From Streptacidiphilus jiangxiensis (GTDB lineage Bacteria > Actinomycetota > Actinomycetes > Streptomycetales > Streptomycetaceae): 64,000 nt of DNA. The notes beneath the pieces are model-generated. The model saw only the letters and a list, made by a program, of their open reading frames with translations, searched no databases and had not been told where the DNA came from. The stretch spans positions 310,001-374,000 of the forward strand of contig NZ_FOAZ01000004.1 of the NCBI RefSeq assembly GCF_900109465.1, read 5' to 3'. A program made the position numbers and the translations under genes. Of this stretch, positions 1 to 9,269 are shown piece by piece (the stretch's first letter is position 1; each line of letters starts with the position of its first letter).

Positions 1-1
1 C

Positions 2-1486
2 CGCACCGTCGTCGCCGTCATCGGCGACGGCGCGCTGACCGGCGGCATGGCCTGGGAGGCGCTCAACAACATCGCCGAGAGCGACCGCCCGGTCATCATC
101 GTCGTCAACGACAACGAGCGCTCCTACTCGCCGACCATCGGCGGCCTGGCCAACCACCTCGCCACCCTGCGCACCACGCAGGGCTACGAGCGCTTCCTGT
201 CCTGGGGCAAGGACGCGCTGCAGCGCACGCCGGTGGTGGGCCAGTCGCTCTTCGAGACCCTGCACGGCGCCAAGAAGGGCCTGAAGGACTTCATCGCCCC
301 GCAGGGCATGTTCGAGGACCTGGGCCTGAAGTACGTCGGCCCGATCGACGGCCACGACGTCTCCGCCCTGGAGTCCGCGCTCAAGCGCGCCAAGGGCTTC
401 GGCGGGCCGGTCATCGTCCACTGCCTCACCCAGAAGGGCCGCGGCTACCGCGCCGCCGAGCAGAACGAGGAGGACCGCTTCCACGCGGTCCCCGTCATCC
501 ACCCCGACACCGGCCTGCCGGTCAAGACCGCCGGCCAGGACTGGACCTCGGTCTTCGGCGAGGAGATGGTGGCCATCGGCCGCGAGCGGGAGGACATCGT
601 CGGCATCACCGCCGCGATGCTGCACCCCGTCGGGCTGGCCCCCTTCGCCAAGGAGTTCCCGGACCGCATCTACGACGTCGGCATCGCCGAGCAGCACGCC
701 GCGGTCTCGGCGGCCGGCCTCGCGACGGGCGGCCTGCACCCCGTCGTCGCCGTCTACGCGACCTTCCTGAACCGCGCCTTCGACCAGGTGCTGATGGACG
801 TGGCGCTGCACAAGTGCGGCGTGACGTTCGTGCTGGACCGAGCCGGCGTGACCGGCGCCGACGGCGCCTCGCACAACGGCATGTGGGACATGTCGATCCT
901 GCAGGTTGTGCCCGGCCTGAAGCTGGCCGCCCCGCGCGACGCCGACCAGCTGCGCGCGCAGCTGCGGGAGGCGGTCGCGGTCGAGGACGCGCCCACCGTC
1001 GTCCGCTACTCCAAGGGCAACGTCGGCCCCGCGGTCCCGGCCGTCGGCCGGGTCGGCGGCATGGACGTCCTGCGCGACGGCGGCGCGGACGCCGACCTGC
1101 TCATCGTCTCCGTCGGCGCGATGGCCCAGACCTGCCTGGACGCGGCCGAGAAGCTGGCCGCCCAGGGCATCGCCGCCACCGTCGTCGACCCCCGCTGGGT
1201 CAAGCCCGTCGACCCGGAGCTGGCACCTCTCGCCGCGCGGCACCGCGCGGTGCTCACGGTCGAGGACAACGGCCGCGTGGGCGGCGTCGGCGCGACGATC
1301 GCGCAGGCGCTGCGCGACGCGGGTGTGGACGTCCCGCTGCGGGACCTGGGCATCCCGCAGGAGTTCCTGGACCACGCCACCCGCGACGAGATCATGACCC
1401 AGATCGGCCTCACCGTCGACGGCGTGGCGGAGAAGGCGGCAGCGCTGGTCGCGAAGGTGTCGCTGGACCCCGCGACGGTGCTCTGA
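2..1486 (+). CDS. dxs: 1-deoxy-D-xylulose-5-phosphate synthase (5'-truncated by window)
   Basis: Catalyses the thiamine-diphosphate-dependent condensation of pyruvate and glyceraldehyde-3-phosphate, the first step of the MEP isoprenoid pathway in the cytosol. The frame is open from base 2 and begins inside the TPP-binding stretch ([16 protein letters not shown]), so roughly the first 140 residues lie outside the window and 494 are visible. The central transketolase pyrimidine-binding domain ([16 protein letters not shown]) and the C-terminal transketolase domain ([13 protein letters not shown]) are both present in the usual order. A copy of the dispersed palindrome follows the stop. The call is secure; only the start is unseen. 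Confidence 0.96.
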   Translation, partial: RTVVAVIGDGALTGGMAWEALNNIAESDRPVIIVVNDNERSYSPTIGGLANHLATLRTTQGYERFLSWGKDALQRTPVVGQSLFETLHGAKKGLKDFIAPQGMFEDLGLKYVGPIDGHDVSALESALKRAKGFGGPVIVHCLTQKGRGYRAAEQNEEDRFHAVPVIHPDTGLPVKTAGQDWTSVFGEEMVAIGREREDIVGITAAMLHPVGLAPFAKEFPDRIYDVGIAEQHAAVSAAGLATGGLHPVVAVYATFLNRAFDQVLMDVALHKCGVTFVLDRAGVTGADGASHNGMWDMSILQVVPGLKLAAPRDADQLRAQLREAVAVEDAPTVVRYSKGNVGPAVPAVGRVGGMDVLRDGGADADLLIVSVGAMAQTCLDAAEKLAAQGIAATVVDPRWVKPVDPELAPLAARHRAVLTVEDNGRVGGVGATIAQALRDAGVDVPLRDLGIPQEFLDHATRDEIMTQIGLTVDGVAEKAAALVAKVSLDPATVL

Positions 1487-1515
1487 GTACTGGCGCACGA
1501 TTGAGTTGCACTCTC

Positions 1516-1644
1516 CAGGGGCGCGGGTCGGAGCCGTTCAGCGGCTCCGCCGCGGGGCGCGACAAGCCACTGACGAGCGGATGGTCCTGAACGAGCAGGG
1601 CCGTCCGCGCAGGGGGCTTTCTCGCGCAGTTCCCCGCGCCCCTG
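1516..1644. repeat. Dispersed palindromic intergenic element, copy 1
   Basis: Begins with CAGGGGCGCGGG and ends with CGCGCAGTTCCCCGCGCCCC, the two arms shared by all copies in this window. A small internal hairpin (GGAGCC/GGCTCC) sits in the left half. It lies directly after dxs and overlaps the apparent 5' end of the glycosyltransferase frame. Confidence 0.7.
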
Positions 1645-3023
1645 TCCTGTGCCTCCTCCTCGCCGTTGTCCTGGTGACCCGGGTTCCGTCGTTCCTGCGA
1701 CCGTTCTGGAACCCCGACGAGGGCTACCTCGCCACCGAGGCGAGGATGCTCGCGCACGGCGGGACGCTCTACGGCGACGTCGTGGACCGCAAGCCGCCCC
1801 TGCTGCCGTGGCTCTACCAGGGCGCCTTCGCCCTCTTCGGCTCGCACTCGCTGTGGCCGCTGCGCGTCCTCGCCGTCCTCGCCGTCCTCGTGACCGCGCT
1901 GCTCGTCGCGTCCGTGGCGCAGCGACGGTGGGGGGCCGGGACGGTGGCGGGCCTGCTCGCCGCCGCGCTGAGCGTCTCGCTCGCGCCCGCGGACACCCAG
2001 GCGGCGACCTTCGAGGTCTTCATGCTCCCCGCCACCGCCGCCGCGTTCTGGTGCGCGGACCGCAAGCACTGGGCGGGCGCGGGCCTCGCCGTCGCCCTCG
2101 CCGCGATGGTGAAGCAGACCGGGGGAGTGGTGCTGCTCCCCGCGCTCTTCCTGCTGTGGCGCACGGACCGCCGCCCCGCCGCCGTCGCGCGGCTCCTGCT
2201 CGCCGCCGCGCTGCCGGTCCTCGCCCTCGCGCTGCTGACCGGTCCGAAGAACTTCCTGTTCTGGGTCGTCTCCGGCTCCGGCGACTACGCCTCCCTCGAC
2301 GGCGCCTGGGCCACCGCGCTGGGCCGGGCCACCGGGAACGCCGCGATCCTGCTCGCCGCGGTCGTGCCCGCGGTCGTGCTGCTGGCCCGGCAGTGGCGCG
2401 CCTCGCTCCGCGAGGACGCCGACCTGTGGATCTGGCTCGCCGGGTCGGCCGTGGGTGTCGCGGTCGGGTTCCACTTCTTCGGGCACTACTACCTCCAGCT
2501 CGTGCCACCGCTGGCGCTCCTCTGCACCGGCGCCCTGCACCGGGCCGGCTCGCCGGCCTGGACGCGGGCCGCGCTCGGTTGGGCGGGCGTCGCGGCAGCG
2601 GTGTTCGTCACACTCGGTCTGACCGCGTCCACGCAGCCGGTGACCCGTGTGCAGACCGTCGCGGCGGCCGTCGACGCGAACACCGCGCCGGACCGGACCG
2701 TGCTGGTCTGGGGCATGCACCCGGAGATCTACTGGCTCGCCGACCGCGCCCCCGCGAGCCGCTACCTCACCGCCGGACTGCTGACCAACTTCGCCGGCGG
2801 CCGCGACGGCAGAGGAGTGGGCGTCCAGAAGGCCGTAGCGGGCTCCTGGGCGACGTTCGAGCGCGAGATGAGGGATCACCCGCCGACCCTCGTCGTGGAC
2901 GACTCCCAGGGCGCTCCGTACGCCCCCGCGGCCGTCCCGCCGATCAGGGATCTGCTCGCGGCACGGTACGAGCGGATCGGCACCGCCGGAGGCGCCGTTA
3001 TCTACCGGCTACGCGGCCGTTAG
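1581..3023 (+). CDS. GT39-like polytopic membrane glycosyltransferase
   Basis: Predicted integral membrane protein of about 480 residues, with many hydrophobic helices and an early acidic motif (WNPDEGYLATEA) followed by DRKPPLLPWLY. This arrangement is typical of the protein-mannosyltransferase/ArnT (GT39/GT-C) superfamily, whose members transfer sugar from a polyprenyl-phosphate donor on the outer face of the membrane. The acceptor cannot be read from sequence. The ATG at 1581 lies inside the palindromic repeat and has no convincing SD. The first transmembrane helix starts immediately after the repeat, at about 1644. The true start may therefore be this ATG, an upstream in-frame ATG at 1506, or a GTG at 1674 that would cut into the first helix. 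Confidence 0.75.
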   Translation: MVLNEQGRPRRGLSRAVPRAPVLCLLLAVVLVTRVPSFLRPFWNPDEGYLATEARMLAHGGTLYGDVVDRKPPLLPWLYQGAFALFGSHSLWPLRVLAVLAVLVTALLVASVAQRRWGAGTVAGLLAAALSVSLAPADTQAATFEVFMLPATAAAFWCADRKHWAGAGLAVALAAMVKQTGGVVLLPALFLLWRTDRRPAAVARLLLAAALPVLALALLTGPKNFLFWVVSGSGDYASLDGAWATALGRATGNAAILLAAVVPAVVLLARQWRASLREDADLWIWLAGSAVGVAVGFHFFGHYYLQLVPPLALLCTGALHRAGSPAWTRAALGWAGVAAAVFVTLGLTASTQPVTRVQTVAAAVDANTAPDRTVLVWGMHPEIYWLADRAPASRYLTAGLLTNFAGGRDGRGVGVQKAVAGSWATFEREMRDHPPTLVVDDSQGAPYAPAAVPPIRDLLAARYERIGTAGGAVIYRLRGR

Positions 3024-3146
3024 CCGGAGATCCGGTTGAAGTCTTCACACGTTCGCATGAGAGGCTGACCCCCGTCCGTCCGCCGACCGAGCAGTGGGCC
3101 GGTACGGGAACGGGACACCCAGCAGGGACCGAGTAGTCGAGGACAG

Positions 3147-4079
3147 GTGGAAGTGAAGCCCTCCACGGACAAGAGCCCCCAGGAGCCGGCCGGGGCGTCG
3201 GTTCGCAAGACCCCGTGGCGACGCTGGCTGACGGCCGGCGGCATGGTCGTCGCGATCTTCGTGGTCGCGGGCCTGATCGGCTCCGTGGTGCGGGCCCACA
3301 AGGAGACCCAGCTGGCGCCGCCGGAGGGCGCGACCGGTGCCAGCGCGCTGGCCGTGCCGCAGTGGGGTCACGCCGCGGTCACCCTCACCGTCTACGAGGA
3401 CATGCGGGACCCGGCCACGCTCGCCTTCGAGAACACCTACGGCGCGACCCTGCGCCAGCTGGTCGCCTCCGGGGTGGCCAACGTCTACTACCGCGAGACG
3501 ACGGGCGTGGACAAGGCCCAGGGCGGCAGCGGCTCGCTCCAGGCCGGCAACGCGCTGGGCTGCGCGCTGGACGCGAAGAAGTTCGCCGACTACCGCGCGG
3601 TGCTGCTGAACAACCAGCCGACCGAGTCGGACGACGCGTTCGGCTCCGACAGCCACCTGATCACGCTGGCCAAGAAGGTCAAGGAGCTGGACACCGACGT
3701 GTTCCGCGCGTGCGTGGACAACGGTGACCACAAGGTCTGGGTGCAGGACTCGAACAAGGCCTTCACCGCGTCGAACTTCGGCCCCGGCCCGGTCCTGACG
3801 ATGCTGGTGGACCAGACGAACACCAACGAGGCGCAGGCGCAGGCGATCATCTCCTCGACGCTGACCCTCACGCCCAAGCAGCTGCAGGACCGCGTCCTCG
3901 CCGCCGCCGTCCAGGCCACGCCGACCTCGGCGGACCTCCCGTCCGTAGCGGTCACCAACGGCGCGACCCCGACCCCGGCTGCCGCCCCGACCACGCCGGC
4001 GCCTTCGCTCTCGGCGAGCGCGAAGCCGGCCAAGGCGAAGAAGAAGCCGACCGCTTCCGCGTCTCCCTCCCTGCACTAG
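3147..4079 (+). CDS. Membrane-anchored DsbA/thioredoxin-fold protein lacking the CXXC
   Basis: 310-residue protein: a short cytoplasmic N-terminus, one transmembrane helix (about residues 28-50), an extracytoplasmic DsbA-like domain (about 65-230) and a Pro/Ala/Thr-rich lysine-ending tail. The strand that normally carries the active site reads VTLTVYEDMRDPATLAFE. In catalytic relatives this position is YEDFxCPxC, so both redox cysteines are absent here. The two remaining cysteines (in LGCALD and RACVDN) are far apart. It is probably a non-catalytic binding or scaffold version of the fold. The start is GTG 3147, behind a weak GGACAGG SD; GTG 3153 is also possible. Confidence 0.75.
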   Translation: MEVKPSTDKSPQEPAGASVRKTPWRRWLTAGGMVVAIFVVAGLIGSVVRAHKETQLAPPEGATGASALAVPQWGHAAVTLTVYEDMRDPATLAFENTYGATLRQLVASGVANVYYRETTGVDKAQGGSGSLQAGNALGCALDAKKFADYRAVLLNNQPTESDDAFGSDSHLITLAKKVKELDTDVFRACVDNGDHKVWVQDSNKAFTASNFGPGPVLTMLVDQTNTNEAQAQAIISSTLTLTPKQLQDRVLAAAVQATPTSADLPSVAVTNGATPTPAAAPTTPAPSLSASAKPAKAKKKPTASASPSLH

Positions 4080-4085
4080 GCACCA

Positions 4086-4117
4086 CCTCAGGGGCGCAGT
4101 TCCCCGCGCCCCTGAGG
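4086..4117. repeat. Minimal copy of the dispersed palindrome (12-bp stem)
   Basis: CCTCAGGGGCGC at 4086-4097 pairs with GCGCCCCTGAGG at 4106-4117 around an 8-base loop. This looks like the two outer arms of the larger repeat with the middle removed. It lies in a convergent 3'-3' intergenic gap. Confidence 0.6.
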
Positions 4118-4125
4118 ACCAAAGG

Positions 4126-4167
4126 CGAAGGGCGGCTCCCCCGATCACTCGGGAGAGCCGCCCTTCG
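4126..4167. terminator. Bidirectional hairpin terminator
   Basis: CGAAGGGCGGCTC at 4126-4138 pairs perfectly with GAGCCGCCCTTCG at 4155-4167, with an inner CCGA/TCGG stem. It separates the convergent DsbA-like and fadB-like genes and can serve both strands. No U-tract follows, which is normal in streptomycetes. Confidence 0.75.
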
Positions 4168-4180
4168 GCGTTCGTGCAGG

Positions 4181-6310
4181 TTACGCCGGGACGCTCGCGA
4201 CGCCCTGGGCGAGGAAACGCTTGCCGTTGACCCGCTCGGAGACGCCCTCGCGGTCCAGGTACGGGGTGATGCCGCCCAGGTGGAACGGCCAGCCCGCGCC
4301 GGTGATCAGGCAGAGGTCGATGTCCTGCGCCTCGGCGACGACGCCCTCGTCCAGCATGAGCTGGATCTCCTGCGCCACCGCGCCCAGCGCGCGCTCGCGC
4401 AACTGCTCCTCGGTGAGGACCTTGTCGCCCAGCTCCAGCAGCGCGACGACCTCGGGGTCCAGCTCCTGCTGGCCCGACGCCCAGGTGTAGAAGCCGCGCT
4501 TGCCGGCCTTGACCACGCGGCCCAGGTTCTCGGAGACGAAGAAGCGCTCCGGGAAGGCGTTGTGCAGGGTCTCCGACACGTGCAGGGCGATGGCCGGGCC
4601 GACCAGCTCCAGCAGCACGATCGGGGACATCGGCAGACCGAGCGGCTCGACGCCCTTCTCGGCGACGGCGATCGGCGTGCCCTCGTCGATGATCTGCTGG
4701 ATCTCACCCATGAAGCGGGTGAGAATACGGTTCACGACGAACGCCGGGGCGTCCTTGACCAGAACCGCGGTCTTCTTCAGCTTCTTCGCGACGCCGAAGG
4801 CCGTGGCCAGCGAGGCGTCGTCCGTCTGCTCGCCGCGGACGATCTCCAGCAGCGGCAGGACCGCGACCGGGTTGAAGAAGTGGAAGCCGACGACCCGCTC
4901 GGGGTGCTCCAGCTTGGACGCCATCTCGCTGACGGACAGCGAGGAGGTGTTGGTCGCCAGGATGCAGGTGGGCGAGACCACGGCCTCGACCTCGGCGAAG
5001 ACCTGCTGCTTGACGCCCATCTCCTCGAACACGGCCTCGATGACGAAGTCCGCGTCGCCGAAGGCGGCGGCCTTGTCGAGCGAGCCGGTGACGAGGCCCT
5101 TGAGGCGGTTGGCGTTGTCGCCGTTGACGCGGCCCTTGGCGAGCAGCTTGTCGATCTCGCCGTGGACGTAGCCGACGCCCTTGTCGATGCGCTCCTGGTC
5201 GATGTCCGTGAGGACGACCGGCACCTGGAGGCGGCGGGCGAAGAGCAGGGCCAGCTGCGAGGCCATCAGACCGGCGCCGACGACGCCGACCTTGGTGACC
5301 GGGCGGGCCAGCGCCTTGTCCGGCGCACCGGCCGGGCGCTTGCCGCGCTTCTGGACCAGGTTGAACGAGTAGATGCCGGCGCGCAGCTCGTCACCCATGA
5401 TCAGGTCGGCCAGCGCGGCGTCCTCGGCGTCGAAGCCGGCCTGCAGGTCGCCGTCCTTGACCTGGGCGATGATGTCCAGCGCCCGGTAGGGGGCCGGAGC
5501 CGCACCGTGGACCTTGCCGTCGACGACGGCGCGGCCCCAGGCCACGGCGTCGTCCCAGGCCTGGCCGCGGTCGATCTCGGGACGCTCGACCGTCACGGCG
5601 CCGGTGAGGACCTGGGCGGTCCACAGCAGCGACTGCTCGACGAAGTCGGCCGGCTCGAAGATCGCGTCGGCGATGCCGAGCTCGAAGACCTGCTTGCCCT
5701 TGAGCTGCTTGTTCTGGGCCATCGAGTTCTCGATGATGACCTGGACGGCCTTGCCCGCGCCGATCAGGTTCGGCAGCAGCGTGCAGCCACCCCAGCCCGG
5801 GACCAGACCGAGGAAGCACTCCGGCAGCGAGAAGGCCGGCAGGCCCGAGCTGACGGTGCGGTAGGTGCAGTGCAGGCCGACCTCGACGCCGCCGCCCATC
5901 GCCGCGCCGTTGTAGAAGGCGAAGGACGGGACGGGCAGGGCCGCGATCCGCTTGAAGACGTCGTGGCCGCCCTTGCCGATGGCCAGTGCGTCGCTGTGCT
6001 CCTTGAGCACCTCGACACCCTTGAGGTCGGCGCCGACCGCGAAGATGAACGGCTTGCCGGTGATGCCGACGGCGACGATCTCGCCGGCCGCGGCCTCACG
6101 CTCGACCTGGTCCAGCGCCTCGTTCAGCTTGGCGAGGGAGCCCGGGCCGAAGGTGGTCGGCTTGGTGTGGTCGAAGCCGTTGTCCAGGGTGATCAGCGCG
6201 AAGCGGCCGGCACCCAGGGGCAGGTCGAGGTGACGCACGTGAGCGGTCGTCACGACCTCGTCCGGGAACAGCTCGTGAGCCTTGAGCAGCTGCTCGGTGG
6301 TGGTCGTCAT
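4181..6310 (-). CDS. fadB: 3-hydroxyacyl-CoA dehydrogenase/enoyl-CoA hydratase (FadB/FadJ type)
   Basis: Bifunctional beta-oxidation enzyme of 709 residues. The N-terminal crotonase domain carries an oxyanion-hole region (FAVGADLKGVE). Next comes an NAD-binding domain (VGVVGAGLMASQLALL) with the 3HCDH signature VGFHFFNPVAVLPLLEIV, then the C-terminal 3HCDH domain. It hydrates enoyl-CoA and oxidises 3-hydroxyacyl-CoA. The start chosen is ATG 6310, preceded by GGGAGC and overlapping the TGA of the upstream thiolase (TGATG). The longer frame adds 24 residues with no family similarity. It forms a translationally coupled alpha/beta fatty-acid-oxidation pair with the thiolase. Confidence 0.93.
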   Translation of the reverse strand: MTTTTEQLLKAHELFPDEVVTTAHVRHLDLPLGAGRFALITLDNGFDHTKPTTFGPGSLAKLNEALDQVEREAAAGEIVAVGITGKPFIFAVGADLKGVEVLKEHSDALAIGKGGHDVFKRIAALPVPSFAFYNGAAMGGGVEVGLHCTYRTVSSGLPAFSLPECFLGLVPGWGGCTLLPNLIGAGKAVQVIIENSMAQNKQLKGKQVFELGIADAIFEPADFVEQSLLWTAQVLTGAVTVERPEIDRGQAWDDAVAWGRAVVDGKVHGAAPAPYRALDIIAQVKDGDLQAGFDAEDAALADLIMGDELRAGIYSFNLVQKRGKRPAGAPDKALARPVTKVGVVGAGLMASQLALLFARRLQVPVVLTDIDQERIDKGVGYVHGEIDKLLAKGRVNGDNANRLKGLVTGSLDKAAAFGDADFVIEAVFEEMGVKQQVFAEVEAVVSPTCILATNTSSLSVSEMASKLEHPERVVGFHFFNPVAVLPLLEIVRGEQTDDASLATAFGVAKKLKKTAVLVKDAPAFVVNRILTRFMGEIQQIIDEGTPIAVAEKGVEPLGLPMSPIVLLELVGPAIALHVSETLHNAFPERFFVSENLGRVVKAGKRGFYTWASGQQELDPEVVALLELGDKVLTEEQLRERALGAVAQEIQLMLDEGVVAEAQDIDLCLITGAGWPFHLGGITPYLDREGVSERVNGKRFLAQGVASVPA

Positions 6311-7533
6311 CACTTGCTCCCGTGACCGTCGAAGTGCGGGTTCTCCCAGATGACCGTCGCGCCCATGCCCATGCCGATGCACATGGAGGTGAGGCCGTAA
6401 CGGACGTCCGGACGCTGCTCGAAGCGGCGGGCCAGCTGCGTCATCAGGCGCACGCCGGAGGAGGCCAGCGGGTGGCCGAAGGCGATCGCGCCGCCGAACG
6501 GGTTGACCCGCTCGTCGTCGTCCGCGATGCCGAAGTGGTCCAGCATGGACAGGACCTGGATGGCGAAGGCCTCGTTGATCTCGAACGCGCCGATGTCGGC
6601 GATCGTCAGACCGGCCTTGGCCAGCGCCTTCTCGGTCGCCGGGACCGGGCCGATGCCCATGACCTCGGGCTCCACGCCGACGAAGGCGTAGGAGACCATG
6701 CGCATCTTGACCGGCAGGCCCAGCTCGCGCGCGACGTCCTCGGCGGCGATCAGGGAGGCGGTGGCGCCGTCGTTCAGACCGGCCGCGTTGCCGGCGGTGA
6801 TCCGGCCGTGCGGGCGGAACGGGGTCTTGAGGCCCGTCAGCGACTCCAGCGTGGTGCCCGGGCGCATCGGCTCGTCGGCGGTGGCCAGGCCCCAGCCGGT
6901 CTCGCCGCCGGCCGGGTCGGTGCGGCGGATGGCCACCGGCACCAGGTCGGGCTGGATGTTGTTGTCGGCGTAGGCCTTGGCGGCCTTCTCCTGGCTGCGG
7001 ACGGCGTAGGCGTCGCAGCGCTCCTTGGTCAGGTGCGGGAACCGGTCGTGCAGGTTCTCCGCGGTCATGCCCATGAACAGGGCGGACTCGTCGACCAGCT
7101 TCTCGGAGAGGAAGCGCGGGTTCGGGTCCACGCCCTCACCCATGGGGTGACGGCCCATGTGCTCGACGCCGCCGGCGAGGGCGATGTCGTAGGCGCCGAA
7201 GGCGATGCCACCGGCCACGGACGTCACGGCGGTCATCGCGCCGGCGCACATGCGGTCGATGGAGTAGCCCGGGACGGTCTTGGGCAGGCCCGCCAGCAGC
7301 GCGGCCGAGCGGCCCAGGGTCAGGCCCTGGTCGCCGATCTGGGTGGTGGCGGCGATGGCGACCTCGTCCACGCGCGCCGGGTCCAGGTTGGGGTTCCGGC
7401 GCATGAGCTCCCGGATCGCCTTGATCACCAGGTCGTCGGCGCGGGTCTCGGCGTAGATGCCCTTGGGGCCGGCCTTGCCGAAGGGGGTGCGGACGCCGTC
7501 GACGAAGACGACGTCCCTCGCGGTACGAGGCAC
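6310..7533 (-). CDS. fadA: Acetyl-CoA C-acyltransferase (thiolase)
   Basis: 407-residue thiolase that cleaves 3-ketoacyl-CoA in the last beta-oxidation step. The nucleophilic Cys lies in DRMCAGAMTAV, the His in GGAIAFGHPLASSG and the C-terminal Cys in SMCIGMGMG. The start is GTG 7533, because an ideal GGGAGGAG lies nine bases upstream; the longer reading adds 13 unrelated residues. The stop overlaps the start of the fadB-like gene. A short palindrome in its upstream region may be an operator (see the regulatory entry). Confidence 0.94.
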   Translation of the reverse strand: MPRTARDVVFVDGVRTPFGKAGPKGIYAETRADDLVIKAIRELMRRNPNLDPARVDEVAIAATTQIGDQGLTLGRSAALLAGLPKTVPGYSIDRMCAGAMTAVTSVAGGIAFGAYDIALAGGVEHMGRHPMGEGVDPNPRFLSEKLVDESALFMGMTAENLHDRFPHLTKERCDAYAVRSQEKAAKAYADNNIQPDLVPVAIRRTDPAGGETGWGLATADEPMRPGTTLESLTGLKTPFRPHGRITAGNAAGLNDGATASLIAAEDVARELGLPVKMRMVSYAFVGVEPEVMGIGPVPATEKALAKAGLTIADIGAFEINEAFAIQVLSMLDHFGIADDDERVNPFGGAIAFGHPLASSGVRLMTQLARRFEQRPDVRYGLTSMCIGMGMGATVIWENPHFDGHGSK

Positions 7534-7615
7534 GGTGGCTCTCCTCCCAAGCGCCCGTTTCGCAGCGGGCACGGTGTGGTCACAGCGGAACGGCGAACGT
7601 CCCGAGAGTGATGCT

Positions 7616-7627
7616 ACCCGCCGGTAA
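7616..7627. promoter_or_regulatory. Candidate operator upstream of the thiolase-fadB operon
   Basis: Plus-strand TACCCGCCGGTA (TACCGGCGGGTA on the minus strand) is a 12-base inverted repeat about 85 bases before the thiolase start, within GTTACCGGCGGGTAGC. Its position and dyad suit a TetR- or GntR-type fatty-acid regulator, but the protein is not identified here. Confidence 0.35.
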
Positions 7628-7662
7628 CCAACGCGCCAAGGAGGGGAGGGATGAGCTCTGGG

Positions 7663-8976
7663 TCACTCCCGCCGGGAGCCGTTGGCGGCGCTGTCGGCGG
7701 CGATGCCGTTCGGGCTCACCTTCGCGGTCACGAACGCCTTGGCGATCACCGGGGAGACCTGCTCGACCTGCCAGGCGCGGGCACCGAGGGCGGAGAGCGC
7801 GTCCGCGACCGACTCGACGGTGACGCGGGTGGGCGGAGCCCAGGCCAGCCGTCGCACCAGCTCCGGGGTGACCAGGTTCTCCTGCGGCAGGTGCAGCCGC
7901 TCCGCGAGGGTGGTCACCGCGGCGCGGGCGGAGGAGAGACGAGCGGCGGCGAGGGGGTCCTTGTCGGCCCAGGCGCGCGGCGGCGGCGGACCCTCGTGCG
8001 CAGCGGTCGCGGGCGGCAGCTGCGCCTCGGGCACCGCGCGGGCGGCGTCGATCGCGGCTATCCACTGCTCCAGTGCGCGCCGGTGCACGCGCGGCCCGAA
8101 GCCCGCGACGGCCTGCAGCGCGTTGATGTTCGCTGGCATGGCGAGCGCGGCGGCCACGATGGCCGCGTCGGACAGCACCCGGCCCGGGGAGACGTCCCGC
8201 TCGCGCGCGACCCGGTCACGCGTCTGCCACAGCTCGCGCACCGCGGCCAACTGACGACGACGGCGCACCTTGTGCACGCCGGAGGTACGCCGCCACGGGT
8301 CCACCCGCGGCGGCGGCGGGGGAGCGGCGACGATCGCGGCGAACTCCTGCTGCGCCCACTCCAGCTTCTGCTGGTCCGCCAGCTCCCGTTCGAGTGCGTC
8401 CCGCAGCTCGACGAGGACCTCCACGTCCAGTGCGGCGTAGCGCAGCCACGGCTCCGGCAGTGGGCGCGTCGACCAGTCGACGGCCGAGTGCCCCTTCTCC
8501 AGGCTCAGCCCGAGCACGTTCTCCACCATCGGCCCGAGGCCGACACGGGGGAACCCCGCGAGGCGGCCGGCGAGCTCGGTGTCGAACAGGCGCGTGGGCC
8601 GCATGCCCAGCTCCGCGAGGCAGGGGAGGTCCTGGTTGGCGGCGTGCAGCACCCACTCGACGTCGGCGAGGACGGCGCCGAGCGCGGACAGGTCCGGGCA
8701 GGCGACAGGGTCGATCAACGTACTGCCGGAGCCTTCTCGCCGCAGCTGCACCAGGTACGCCCGCTGGCCGTACCGGTAGCCGCTGGCCCGCTCGGCGTCG
8801 ATCGCGACGGGGCCGTGGCCCTGGGCGAACCGGTCGACGATCGCGGCGAGGGCCGCCTCGTCGGCGACGACCGGCGGAATGCCCTCGCTGGGCTCGAGAA
8901 GGGGGACCGCGTGGACCGCTTGCCCGGGGGCGTCGCTGCTGACTTGGTCGATGGCGTCTTCACGGGCGTCGGTCAC
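7663..8976 (-). CDS. rnd: Ribonuclease D-type 3'-5' exonuclease (DEDD + HRDC)
   Basis: 437-residue protein. The N-terminal DEDD exonuclease domain shows VAIDAERASGYRYGQRAYLV (Exo I), HAANQDLPCL (Exo II) and RYAALDVEVLVEL (Exo III). An HRDC-like helical region (about residues 215-295) follows, then an additional C-terminal segment typical of actinobacterial homologues. It is expected to trim 3' ends of tRNA and other stable RNA precursors. The chosen start, GTG 8976, gives a normal N-terminus; the longer frame runs into the palindromic repeat and encodes its RAVPRAP signature. No clear SD is seen. Confidence 0.9.
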   Translation of the reverse strand: MTDAREDAIDQVSSDAPGQAVHAVPLLEPSEGIPPVVADEAALAAIVDRFAQGHGPVAIDAERASGYRYGQRAYLVQLRREGSGSTLIDPVACPDLSALGAVLADVEWVLHAANQDLPCLAELGMRPTRLFDTELAGRLAGFPRVGLGPMVENVLGLSLEKGHSAVDWSTRPLPEPWLRYAALDVEVLVELRDALERELADQQKLEWAQQEFAAIVAAPPPPPRVDPWRRTSGVHKVRRRRQLAAVRELWQTRDRVARERDVSPGRVLSDAAIVAAALAMPANINALQAVAGFGPRVHRRALEQWIAAIDAARAVPEAQLPPATAAHEGPPPPRAWADKDPLAAARLSSARAAVTTLAERLHLPQENLVTPELVRRLAWAPPTRVTVESVADALSALGARAWQVEQVSPVIAKAFVTAKVSPNGIAADSAANGSRRE

Positions 8977-9047
8977 GGAAGAAAGACTACGCCCGTAGGC
9001 GGTGGATGACCTTCCGCACGTCCGCCACAGGGGCACCAGGCAACACC

Positions 9048-9152
9048 CAGGGGCGCGGGGAACTGCGCGAGCAACCACCCTGTGCGGATGGCCCTGCTCG
9101 TTCGGAGACTTACCACCTGGGGTGGCTTGTCGCGCAGTTCCTCGCGCCCCTG
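9048..9152. repeat. Dispersed palindromic element, copy 3 (full length)
   Basis: Full copy: left arm CAGGGGCGCGGGGAACTGCG, central GTGCGGATGGCCCTGCTCG, right arm CGCGCAGTTCCTCGCGCCCC. The arms pair over about 20 bp. It lies between rnd (start) and the response regulator (stop), both on the minus strand. Confidence 0.8.
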
Positions 9153-9185
9153 ACAGTGCAACCAGCTATGGGAACGAACCTGGAA

Positions 9186-9240
9186 GGCTTGTCGCGCCCA
9201 GGCGGCGGAGCCGCAAATCAGCAGAGCCTCGCGCCCCTGG
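9186..9240. repeat. Partial second copy of the dispersed element
   Basis: Starts with GGCTTGTCGCGC and ends with CCTCGCGCCCCTGG, with GGCGGAGCCGC between. It resembles the right half of the longer copy at 36360. It follows the full copy by about 35 bases, so two elements are stacked here. Confidence 0.5.
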
Positions 9241-9269
9241 GGGCTTGTCCGCTGAAACGTTCCCGCGAG

